From Adiantum capillus-veneris (Eukaryota > Streptophyta > Polypodiopsida > Polypodiales > Pteridaceae), in NCBI GenBank assembly GCA_014529385.2, contig CM043955.1:138497108-138561107 (forward strand): 64,000 nt of DNA. The letters run 5' to 3'. This document shows positions 46,801 to 56,047 of the stretch, piece after piece. The notes below the pieces were generated by a model that worked only from the letters and a program-made list of their open reading frames with translations, ran no database searches and was not told where the DNA came from. The stretch's first letter is position 1, and the number at the start of each line of letters is the position of its first letter. The position numbers were made by a program, and so were the translations under genes.

Positions 46801-47693
46801 TTCCTCTTAGGAATGTTGTCTCATGGAATACATTAATTGGAGGGTATGCTGACCAGGGGCAAGGCCAGAATGCTTTAACCTGTTTTGAGTGGATGAAGGA
46901 TGACGGCTTCTTTCCGGATGTGGCTACTTTTCTTTGCATTTTGAAAGCCTGCAGGAGCATTGGAGCCGTGGACAAGGGAGAAGAAATTCACATTGAGATT
47001 GCTAGACTAGGGTTACTCGACAAAGAGATTGTACTAGGCAATGCATTGGTTGGTATGTACGCCAAATGTGGCGCGCTTACAAAAGCGCATCTAGTGCTCA
47101 TCGAGCTTCCGATGCAGGATATTGTTTCTTGGAATACACTCTTGGCAGCATATGCAGATGAGGGAAGGAGTCAGGATGCTGTAGAATCTCTTTTGCAAAT
47201 GCGAAACAAGGGAGTCTCGCCAGATGCGTTTACCTTTTCTTGCGTGCTAAATGTGTGTAGTCATTCAGGTCAAGTACATGAGGGTGAAATGCTTTTTGCT
47301 GAAATGACTGAAAATAACAGAGTGCGACCAAGTGTAGAGCACTACATTTGCATGGTTGATCTCTTCGGGCGTGTTGGCCACCTAGACAAAGCCGTAGAAC
47401 TAATCAAGAAGATGCAAATATTTGATCACCCTGCGATTTGGTCTACACTGTTGAGCGCTTGTCAAATGTGGGGAGATGTGAATGTTGCAAGGTGGGCCTT
47501 TCAAAATGCAGTAGAAGCAGATACGAAAGAAGCTGGACCTTACATCATTATGGCTAATATCTATGCCGATGCTGGCATGCAAGAGGAGGCAGATAATATC
47601 AATGCCATGAGAAGGCTATTAGATGAACACAAGCTAATGTGCCACGATACAATCGAAAATAACGAGTGCAATTTGTACGGTCAATTCGGGTGA
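43824..47693 (+). CDS. PLS-class pentatricopeptide repeat protein, 1289 residues
   Basis: One uninterrupted intronless frame. Eleven units of about 101 residues, each a P-L-S triplet, are marked by a repeated ALVDMYAKCGAL motif from about residue 50 to 1070, with VTFTCVLKACG and VSWNTLIAGYAQQGQG in each. The C-terminal part (VEHYICMVDLFGRVGHLDKA, WSTLLSACQMWGDVNVA, then AGPYIIMANIYADAGMQEEAD) is the usual L2-S2-E region. There is no DYW deaminase domain. PLS-class proteins bind organellar RNA one base per motif and mostly guide C-to-U (in ferns also U-to-C) editing, working with a DYW protein in trans when they lack the domain. The first codons show no clear transit peptide, so targeting is unproven. 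The start is the first ATG of the frame; MDMKTEHTV-type alternatives lie a few codons inside. More repeats than most seed-plant members. Confidence 0.93.
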   Translation: MSRQEIDMKTEHTVLVSLARNCAKTKDLYKGYRVHADLLRRGLLEQSPYVVDALVNMYAKCGALAKAKDLLLEFHVRDVFSWTALISAYVQHGQAKLALICFEWMQHEGLSPDAVTFACMLRACGSLRAIDKGSEIHYVIAQQGLLDNDLVLGNALVDMYAKCSALTKAAQVLEELPHRDIVTWNALIAGYTQHGQAEDALKCIDLIEHEGLAPDRVTFTCALKACGSLGAAAKGQQFHNEISKEGLLAKDNALGNALVDMYAKCGALQKAQGVLNELSTMDVIAWNALIAGYAQQGQGEEALNCFEQMQTRGISPDALTFTPVLQACGTIGASCKGERIHDEITRRGLLGEDIMLGNALVHMYAKCGAIGKAKKVLLEELHVRNTISWNTLIAGYVQQGQGDDALECFEQMQREGLSPDEVTFACVLKACSSAGEADKGEQIHDKIVSQGLLENNVVLGNALLDMYVKCGAFSKAQEVLEELPAQSVVSWNIIMGGYAHQSQGEEALRCLERMECMGFVPNPVTFSCALKACGSIGAVDKGEEIHEKISKQGLLEDHLVLGNALVDMYARCGAFAKAQEVLEKLPVRDAISWNALITAHVQHGQAHEALNCLDVMQLEGLSPNAVTHACILKACGFLGTLDKGEQIHLEISRHELCVRDSVLGNALVDMYVKCGALAKAQKALKELQIQNVTAWNALIAEFVQQGQGQNAIVCFEQMQHEGFCPDAVTYACILKACGCIKAAKQGKQIHVEVARRDLLGEDFVLNSALVEMYCKCGALPMALEVLEELPVVDVGSWNALILGYIEQNEGKKALACFEWMQCEGLSPDAVTFACTLKACGMIGAIDKGEHIRGEIAKQGMLEKDVVLGNALVDMYVKCGALAKARKVLEELCEGNVVSWNTLIAGYAQQGMGHSALDCFEQMQHKGLSADAVTFTCVLKACGSIGAADKGEQIHDEIVKEALLQTNVVLGNALVDMYSKLGDLKKAQQVLEDLPLRNVVSWNTLIGGYADQGQGQNALTCFEWMKDDGFFPDVATFLCILKACRSIGAVDKGEEIHIEIARLGLLDKEIVLGNALVGMYAKCGALTKAHLVLIELPMQDIVSWNTLLAAYADEGRSQDAVESLLQMRNKGVSPDAFTFSCVLNVCSHSGQVHEGEMLFAEMTENNRVRPSVEHYICMVDLFGRVGHLDKAVELIKKMQIFDHPAIWSTLLSACQMWGDVNVARWAFQNAVEADTKEAGPYIIMANIYADAGMQEEADNINAMRRLLDEHKLMCHDTIENNECNLYGQFG

Positions 47694-47964
47694 ATATTTA
47701 TGTATTCTGCATTTTTGTGCATGCAAATAACACCATACTCAAAACTCTCCTCTTAAATCACACTTGAAAGCAAGGTAGGAGGCACAAACCGAGTTCGAAG
47801 CACTATAGCTACCTCTCTCTTGGAACATAATCTTTTCTTGCACATGCGGATGACCTAGCCTCTTGCGGGCTAACTCACTAGTGGGCTTCAAATATTTGTC
47901 GTGCAATTTTGAGCCAACATTTTGGTGGACGTCTGGACTCCTTGCAATGTGAACATGTTTCACC

Positions 47965-47966
<2 letters not shown>

Positions 47967-48012
<46 letters not shown>
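47967..48012. repeat. (GA)n microsatellite
   Basis: About 46 bases of perfect GA repeat, 270 bp downstream of the PPR stop codon. Confidence 0.95.
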
Positions 48013-48014
<2 letters not shown>

Positions 48015-48806
48015 CCACATGCACACCACATCGGTGTGGGCACAGAGAAACAGGTATTGTTGGGACTACCAATCTTGATGTGAGAAACTCACACTCCAAT
48101 GACAAAAGAAAAAGAAAGGTGATTGATGCAAATCCCCCCCCCCCCCCCCCCCTTTTCTCTCTCTCTCTCTCTGAAATTCCCATTTTTTCCTTATTAGGTC
48201 AGTTTTATTACCTATTATCTTCAAATTCAACTTTTGAGATTAACACATGGCTTGGAAACATTGATCTTATACTTGAGGGATGATTAAGTGCACAATCACT
48301 GAAACAATTGGTGCGAAGAAAGCATTTGGGTAAATAAAGGACAAATACATTCGCTTTGTATACATGTTTGGATGGGCCCTATGCAAACCTTTTAAGCATT
48401 GGATACTCCTGTGGGAGGATTGGCATGAGACTTAATCCTATTTCTCTACTCATGTCATTTTCAAATTGGTCGGGTTGGGCGTGACGAGTACGAGGGTTTA
48501 TTAGAAGTCTTATCTAGAGCTTAAGAAGTAGGTCAAGACACAAGATCCCAAAACTTTACAAGATTCCAGAACTCAAGCCCATATCCCAACAATGAAAAAA
48601 CATATACACCTTCATTGCGTAAAGCATGTACTAATTCTTAATCCTACCTGTTATGCATTTTTGCTCAACCAACCAAAAGAACTTCAAAAACTTCCGAAAA
48701 ATCCGGGCTCGTCACACCTCTGGTCATCTTTGGTAAGATAAAGCTATTTGGGCAGCACCATCTTTCATTCTAATGGTAATCGTAAGTAGACCTTACTATG
48801 CAACAA

Positions 48807-49479
48807 CTACACAGGAAATCGCACACGCAACGTAGGTTTGTTAGCGGGTAATTGAAGTGAGGTTGCTTTCTTGCTTGTTAAGAGAGTAGTATAGGCAGGG
48901 TCTTTTCCATAGCCAGTGCCACTAGAGATGGGTGTTATTCTTGCGTTTGCGCATGCCCTGTGCCTCATCTCTCGATCTGCCTCCATGCATGCTTTTGCAA
49001 TCATGTCCTTCGACCAGTGAATGCTTTCTGCCCAATCAAAGAGCATAGTTTGAAAGCAATCGAGCGCTATGCAAGCGGCCGAGCGCACCTGTGTCGCAAA
49101 TAAATGTTGGTTTGCACCCGTCACATTGTCCCACATGATGCCATAAAAGCAGACCAACCAAAGCTTGTGGAACATGTATAAATGTCTGTGAACGTTCCAC
49201 AATGCATGCAAATTTGTGCACGTGTGTCACGCACATGCATATGCATATGTGCGCACGGCACATCATGTGCCCGACATGTGAACGCACCTTTGCAGAGGAA
49301 TGGTCACAAAGGTCTCTCATGTAAGCGCCAAGGCAGGTGTCGCGCAAAACCTCCATGTTCATGTCTGTCAACCGCACTATAGTAGCTATGGCGGTAACGA
49401 GATCCTCAGGGGAACAGCCCTCGGGGGAAGCGACGAAGGGCAGCAGCCTCTCCACTGCTTCTCTGACACACGGCGCCAT
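48807..49479 (-). CDS. Possible small gene of unknown function
   Basis: Two overlapping minus-strand frames have protein-like composition. 49479-49300 reads MAPCVREAVERLLPFVASPE and TAIATIVRLTDMNMEVLRDT. 49100-48807 reads AACIALDCFQTMLFDWAESI and MIAKACMEADREMRHRACAN. They are helical and faintly ARM/HEAT-like. They might be two exons separated by the 49300-49110 stretch. No family is recognised and no splice pair is convincing, so chance open frames are a fair alternative. Confidence 0.2.
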
Positions 49480-50710
49480 CTCTCGCTCTCTTTGCGAATG
49501 GGCAAGTCTTCTTGTACTTTCACATCATTGGATCGCCCCTTTTGATGGACGTCCACAACACCTTGTGATTCCTTTTTTTGGCCTGCCGAAGGGCATGGGC
49601 TATCAAAATAAGAATTTTATTTTTGGAAAATTTCACTAAGTGGAAAAATCATTCATACATGGAATCTAGAAGAGACGCTTTTCCTTTAGAGCATCCAAAC
49701 TCAAGCGGCCCAAGAAGTCTCAAAGGTGGTGGGCGACGAGACGACGAGCAGGGAGAGGAAAGTGGCACGTGGCGGGACACGCAACATGCCAAGGCGGAAC
49801 ATGATGCAAAGGAGCCAATGGGCCAAGGCCGAGCACGAAGCGTGGGAGGAAGTGGCAGTGCCACATGAAGTTGGGGAAAATAAAGTTTTAGTACACTCTA
49901 CAAGCACAAAGTTCTTGCGTGCATGTTGGTTAGAGTAGTGGATTTAAAGTCTTCACAAGCGAGCTGCCAGAGTTTGAAACCTATGAGAATTTGGAGTTTT
50001 GCTTCTCCAGCAAGGCGAGAGAAGTGGAGGAATCCCCATAGATTCCAAGCAATAAAAGTTCAAACCGAGTCATTACAAGAGAGGATATAAGAGAGAATGT
50101 ATGGGTTATAAACTGAGCGTTATTATTGTTAGTTGTGGTGGCACTGAGTTTGGGAAATTTCTCTGTCAAGTTCGAGGGTTGAGGGGTGTCTTATCATTAG
50201 GAAGTGAATGGGGTAAAGGAGGGTCTCTTTATTTGACAGTTTAAGGAAATGCTTAAAGCTTAAGCCAAGTTTGACCAAGCCTAAAAAAGGGGGCAAAAAG
50301 GTCTATGCTCAGATTTTAAAAAATACCATTTGTATATTTTGTATTTGAAAATAGGCTGTTTTAACTTAAAAGAGAGGTGGGTAACTGAATTTTAAAATGT
50401 CTTTTTCTCATCTCTCTCCTCTCTCTCTAACAAATAAAACACTCTCTCTCACAAGTTAGTTCTCATTAAAAGAAGCACTTTTTAGCTCTCCCCTACCAAA
50501 AAAGCAGATTTTGCATATTCTCTCACTGCATTCTCTCTCTAAAACGTGAGCCAACTCTTTCTCTCCCTCCCCCCCCCCCCCCCCCCCCCTTTCCTCTTTT
50601 GTCACTTCCACCTTCCAATCATTAAGAGGACATTCTATGATGCCTAGATTTGATTGACGTGCAGATCCTCCAAGGTTGCAGATCTACTCTCTCTCCACTC
50701 TCTTCCTTTA

Positions 50711-50713
<3 letters not shown>

Positions 50714-50761
<48 letters not shown>
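50714..50761. repeat. (CT)n microsatellite
   Basis: About 48 bases of CT repeat. Confidence 0.95.
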
Positions 50762-50763
<2 letters not shown>

Positions 50764-52499
50764 GCTTCTCCCACTCTAGCTCCAGGTGAGAGCAATGGAA
50801 AACTCCATTACCTCTATGTGCAACAACATTTCTCTCCCTAAAGCTCTCACGATCAACAATTTGAATTCAAAAGAGATTGAGTTGCACTCCCTTTCTTTCT
50901 TCCCTCCACAACATAATCCTTTTTTACTATCTTTGAGTACTCTCCACTTTTTTCCTCCATAGCCAACTTTCCTACTTGCAACAGTCACCATTACACATTC
51001 TCTCTCTAACTTGTTTGATTAGCTAACAAACATGTCATTCAATCTCCATCCACTGTAAGAAATTACTATTAGGCCAAAACGATATCGATTATAAACGATG
51101 ATTTGGAGCAGGAGTACGCTACTATGCGACTTTGCACATCGAATCCCCATGTTGCAGATCAGGTACGGAGCATTGGGTCAATCAACTTATGGGTTGATGG
51201 CCACATTTACCATGGTGATCCAATGACCAATGCACTGCTACCCTTTCTTAATGTCACTGAGCTTCTGCGTTTTATTGGAGATGGAAGAGACAAAATGTTT
51301 AGCTACTACTGGTGGAGATTGTATTCAACTTTCATCAATGAAAGGGAAGCAAGTAAACAACTCTTTGCTCCCTATTCATCACTGCAAGAGAAGCCCGCGA
51401 AAGATCTACAGCAAGTCAGAGAGGAAGCCAGGAAGACTAAGCAACTGAACGATGAGATGGCGAATCTCAATCAAAAAGTACAACAACAAAAAGAAGATCA
51501 AGAGCGCCGACTAGACAATTATGTTCAGTTATAGCACACTTCACGGAATATGCATCGATGAATTGATCATCTCACACATGTTCCCGTGGGCTACCACATT
51601 TGTAAGTGCAAGAGACAAGCAAGGTCCTTGATATCCTCAAGTGGTGGAGCTCGAAAGAAACATGTCCATCAAACTCGGTAAGAATACGGATGCAAACTTT
51701 TGATTTCCTACATTTTGTGCAGGTTGGTGTAACTTTAATGATGATGGAAATCGATTTCGATGCTTAAACTTATAGGACGTGCTTTGCTGTAGCATATCAT
51801 CAAGCCAAAGGAGTTGGTTGAGCTACTGGATGATCCATCCAATGCTGGCATTGCTAATGTTTTGCGGCAGAAGTATTTCAGTAAGCTAAAGAGCATTGTG
51901 TTGCCTCAAGAGATGATGGAGGTGTGTGACAATGCAAGAATAAGTTTCAAGGCCTATAAAGCTTTGTATAGAAGTGTCACACTCTGTCATCAGACAAAAG
52001 ATTTATTTAGTTTTTTGCCAACGCCTTACAACATAAGTGCTACAAAAAAGTACGCCAATAATGATGTTGCAAGCTTGTTGGACGGATTTCAGTATATGGA
52101 GGATGCCATGCCATTAGAAGACAATAGATCCTTCCACTACAACGAGTTCAACAATGTGTATGCTAACTTGTTGAAGCTCCAAGAGTCAATGATAAGATTT
52201 TACGGGCTAACACAGGAAGAGTGTGATGGCAAAGTGATATTTTTTATGAAGCTTGATGAGTTCCAGGCATTAGGAAAAATATGAAACCCAAAAGGACCTT
52301 GTAAGGATACCTTATTTTAAGGGCTTAAGGCTAAAAATGCATGTAGTTTAGGGGAGGAAGATTGAGGATAGTTTCATAGGCTTTTTTTAAGGCCCTCATA
52401 GGCTTTTTCTAGACCTAAATAGAGACTAGGGAGGGGGAAGCTACATTCTCTCTCTACCTTTTCAAAGAGTACAAAGGAGAGTGGCAGAGGAGGGTGGGG

Positions 52500-52500
<1 letters not shown>

Positions 52501-52585
<85 letters not shown>

Positions 52586-52621
52586 NNNNNNNNNNNNNCC
52601 CCCCCCCCCCCCCCCCCCCCC

Positions 52622-52653
<32 letters not shown>
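52501..52653. repeat. Poly-G run, 13-base gap, poly-C run
   Basis: 85 G (52501-52585), 13 N (52586-52598), then C with one A to 52653. The switch from G to C across the gap suggests a sequencing or assembly problem at a homopolymer, or two inverted homopolymers collapsed at the gap. The matching place in the right subterminal repeat (55986-56047) has a single C run on the plus strand. Confidence 0.9.
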
Positions 52654-52655
52654 AC

Positions 52656-52900
52656 ATGATCAAAAACCTATTTTCTTTCACCAAAAGGCACCTTTTCTTT
52701 AGCCATTCTTTCTCAAAAGTCACCCTTTTTTCCAAACTCATTGTTTCTCACTACAAGCTCCCCCATCTTCATCTACACCTTCACAAATCCTCTCTCTCCA
52801 AGCTCTCCATGGCTGCAATAGCTATGGAAACTTTTCCAACCATCTCTTTCACACTTTCATCTACACATTCATAGCCCTCCATCTCCAAGATTTCCATGGC
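52656..52900 (+). repeat. Left subterminal inverted repeat of the nested element
   Basis: Starts ATGATCAAAAACCTATTTTC and includes several CTCCATGGCTGCA..CCTATGGAA units. Its inverted partner lies at about 55560-55765, where the same opening and the same Ncol-like CCATGG units recur on the minus strand. The minisatellite-like units continue to about 53070. Confidence 0.78.
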
Positions 52901-53263
52901 TGCATCATCTATGGAAGCTCTTCCAACCTCCAAGCTTTTCATGGATGTAACACCTATGGAAACCCTTCCAACCACCTCTTCTTCCCTTTTATCTACACCC
53001 TCATATCCCATAGTCTCCAAGCTCTCCATGGCTACAACACCTATGGAAATGATTTCAACCACCTCTTGTCCTCCTTGCCATGGCTCCAAAAACCTTGCAC
53101 TCCATTGATCTCACTTGAAGGCGAGCCCTCTGTCTCCCCCCCCTTCAAAAACATTCCTCATTTTTGGCTCCTCTAAAAACCACCATCAAGCCCTCTTTCT
53201 TTAGCCTCTTCCTTTTTGTAGCCATATCAAACTCAAACTCTTCCTCTCTACAGCCATGTCAAA

Positions 53264-53306
<43 letters not shown>

Positions 53307-53929
53307 GCCATGTCAAAATCTTCTATTCATAACCATGCACAACACTAGAGGTTCTAATGGGGAGTGGGGATTGAAGTGCTCCAACAAAGGTTCTTGGATC
53401 ATCATGAACCCTCTATTTTGCTAGATCACCTCTATTCCATAGCTACATTACTTCTTATATCCCTCTTAAAGATAAAGAACAATGTAGACGTTCCATCCAC
53501 ACAACAACATAGTAGTAATGGTGTCACTAATGTGGGCTTTTGGGTGTATGGTCACCAATGGGTATCCAACATTCAAAATCCTCCCTGCATTCTTGCAATA
53601 TGTGGGTATAGGGGAGGTCTCCTTGGATACTATAGGCGATTTTAAAATATTGGAAATCATAGTGTGTAAAGGTGGATACATCAACATCAACTTCTATTTC
53701 ATAAGACTACACGTTTGCAAAATAGAGGGTCATTGATGTCAAGAAGGAAGAAGATACTCTTAAGTGATGTCCTATACTTTCTTACTAATGTCTAAAATGG
53801 TCAATTTGTTCGGCAGCATATCCTCCATGCGCACATGGTCCATAGTCAATGCACAAATATGGATCACTAGATATTTGGAGCATGCAAGGTATGGAGAAAT
53901 CAAACTCCTCACAAATCAAAGTTGTACAA

Positions 53930-54288
53930 TGCAAGAAGCTATCAAGACCATTCCTGCAACAAGTACAAAGTGACAACATACAGGCGACCTCATAGAGTCC
54001 ATCGATGCTTTTGCAGAGCCTCGACTGAGATCTGTCACTACCAGAAGAGTGTGGAGATACTCAGGGAAAACCACCTTTTACACTTGCAAGGACATGCTAC
54101 AAAGCTCTAGCACAAAGTTAGGAATGAGTGATGTCACCATTGACGTAACCTTGGAGTCCATGGAGGTGCATTTGGTGGGTCTCTTTGTGGACTCCATGGA
54201 GGCGTATTTAGTGGGTCTCTTTGAGGACACCAACTTGCGTGCGATCCACACTAAATCTATGACAATCATGGGAAGGAAATGTAGATAG
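53930..54288 (+). pseudogene. Histone H3-like remnant in the nested element
   Basis: Shifted frames spell an H3 core: YRRPHRVHR (H3 KKPHRYRP), ICHYQKSVEILRE (H3 IRKYQKSTELLI), and [20 protein letters not shown] then SMTIM (H3 [24 protein letters not shown]). The segment coding (S)ME.(H/Y)LVGLF is present twice as a 36-bp in-frame tandem duplication (54157-54192, 54193-54228). The last part is closer to canonical H3 than the H3-like domains of the gene C copies. It has no ATG in register and several frame changes. It may be a decayed gene C or an independent capture of host H3 mRNA or gene sequence. Confidence 0.72.
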
Positions 54289-55091
54289 TCTATTGTCAAT
54301 GAGCTCACAATAACCCTTTTGTTTGTACTCTTCAAGCAATGTGATTTGACACCCAATGTATTCACAAATTTTAATTAAACGTATTTTTGACTACTGTGTA
54401 CAATGTGCCATCACTCAAAAATCATTTAACTCTTGTGTAAATAACGACTCATTTGTAAATAGTAAGGCTTGTGTATATAATGACTCATTTGCAAGTCTAG
54501 TGCACTTTCCACCTTTCCAAAAATCCACGTCGGGCAAGGCCCATGTAGCCATGTAGTCATGCATTGAGGTCGAGGCACGGTCTGAGGGGGAAAGGGAAAC
54601 AAAAGAGAACATATCTTAGGGGCCGAAGGGGGAGTGGGGGCACCTTAAGGGCGTGGGAGGAGGAGCTCAAAATCGCCATGCAAACATGTCCAATGGGATT
54701 CAAATAAGCTAAATTGTGGCCCTGCATGGTCCACTTTGGCTTGATGCGGTAAAAAGGTGCATGTCCACAAGACATCAAAGTTTGGCCAATGACAATTTTG
54801 AACTCCTCCTCTCCTCCCCCCGTCCCCATCGCCCCCTCATACTGATGTAGATTACCGACCCTTGACGTTGACTACAAGATGTAGATGATGTGTGTCCCTG
54901 AGCGTATGTTTAGAAAATTTTTAGAGTGATTTTTCTTCTCCACACTTAAAATGGTGGCTACCACAAGATGAATATTATCCTTTTTTTTGGCTAGAATTAC
55001 ATACAAAATTATATCCGAGTATACATCTATTTCTGGCCTTGTGCGAGGGGGGGGAGTGGAGGGAAGAGGAGTTCAAATTTTTCATGCAAAC

Positions 55092-55555
55092 ATGCCCAGT
55101 GGCCTTTACACGTGCTCGTAAGAAAAAACATGTAGAATCAAACATCAATAAATTTTCTAGTTAAACTTGAAAAGATATAATGGAATTTAGAGGAAACATC
55201 AAATTTATTAATCAAGTTGTGGTGCAAAAGAGATTAAACTCCATAAGCCAACATTGTGCCCAGTCCTTTACACATGTTCACAAGCAAGAACATGTAGAAT
55301 CACACATCAATAAACTTGATAGTTAATCTTTAAGAGAGAGAATAAATTTTTAAAAACATCAATTTTATTAATCAACTTGTGGTTGAAAATAGATTAAGCT
55401 CCACAAGCTAACACTATACCCTCTCCTTTACACCCTTTACACATGTGCATAAGCAAAAACATGTAGAATGTGACACATCAATAAAGTTGAGAGAGAATCT
55501 TAAAGAGAGATAATGGAATTGGGAGGAAACACCAGTTATATTAATCAAGCATGGA
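55092..55555. repeat. Tandem array of a ~170-bp unit
   Basis: Three diverged copies, each with CTTTACACATG..CA.AAGC, AACATGTAGAATC.CACATCAATAA and ATTAATCAA(G/C). No coding potential; probably a subterminal array of the nested element. Confidence 0.8.
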
Positions 55556-55559
55556 GAGC

Positions 55560-55765
55560 TTCCGTGGGTGGTGCAACCATGGAGTGCAAGGTTGATGCAC
55601 CCATGGACAAGGGAGAAGAGGTGCTTGGAAGGAGCCATGAAGGGCTTCCATAGGTGGTGCAGCCATGGAGAGCTTGGAGAGAACCATGTAGATGAAGATG
55701 GGGGTTACAGAAAAGAAGGTCTAGGAAGAATATTTTAGTGAGGGAAAATAGGTTTTTGATCATAT
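55560..55765 (-). repeat. Right subterminal inverted repeat of the nested element
   Basis: Inverted partner of 52656-52900: on the minus strand it reads ATGATCAAAAACCTATTTTC followed by CTCTCCATGGCTGCACCACC. Confidence 0.75.
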
Positions 55766-55984
55766 TATAGGTTAGGAGAGGCTTTGGAGGTTAAAAAGTG
55801 AGGTTTTGAAAAATTATATATTTTTTTGAATTTTTAGGGTTTTTTGATGCACGTAAATGGATAGTGTATATATGTTGGAGTGAAAGGAGTAGTTAATGAG
55901 CCAAAAGTTAGATGGTGACCCTACCCCATCCCCCTCCCCCCCCTTTCTCTCTAGGGGGACAAAGCTATTATGAGGGAGACAAAT

Positions 55985-55985
<1 letters not shown>

Positions 55986-56047
<62 letters not shown>
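55986..56047. repeat. Poly-C tract, 62 bases
   Basis: Uninterrupted C run near the right end of the nested element; its length is unlikely to be exact. Confidence 0.92.

Larger units (their letters stand above)
47694..51082. other. Stretch without a confident gene, between the PPR gene and copy 3
   Basis: Holds a GA microsatellite (47967-48012), poly-C and CT tracts (48136-48172, 50570-50589, 50714-50761) and one weak gene candidate listed separately. The word CATTAGGAAG at about 50194 resembles the start of the multi-gene element's terminal repeat but has no partner that I can find. Confidence 0.4.

Noticed and set aside
50194-50220. CATTAGGAAG word as the left end of copy 3
   Set aside because: Only the first ten bases agree with the family ends and I find no inverted partner to the right of 59400.
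52481-52702. Gly- and Pro-rich proteins across the G/C runs
   Set aside because: Translations of homopolymers and a sequence gap.
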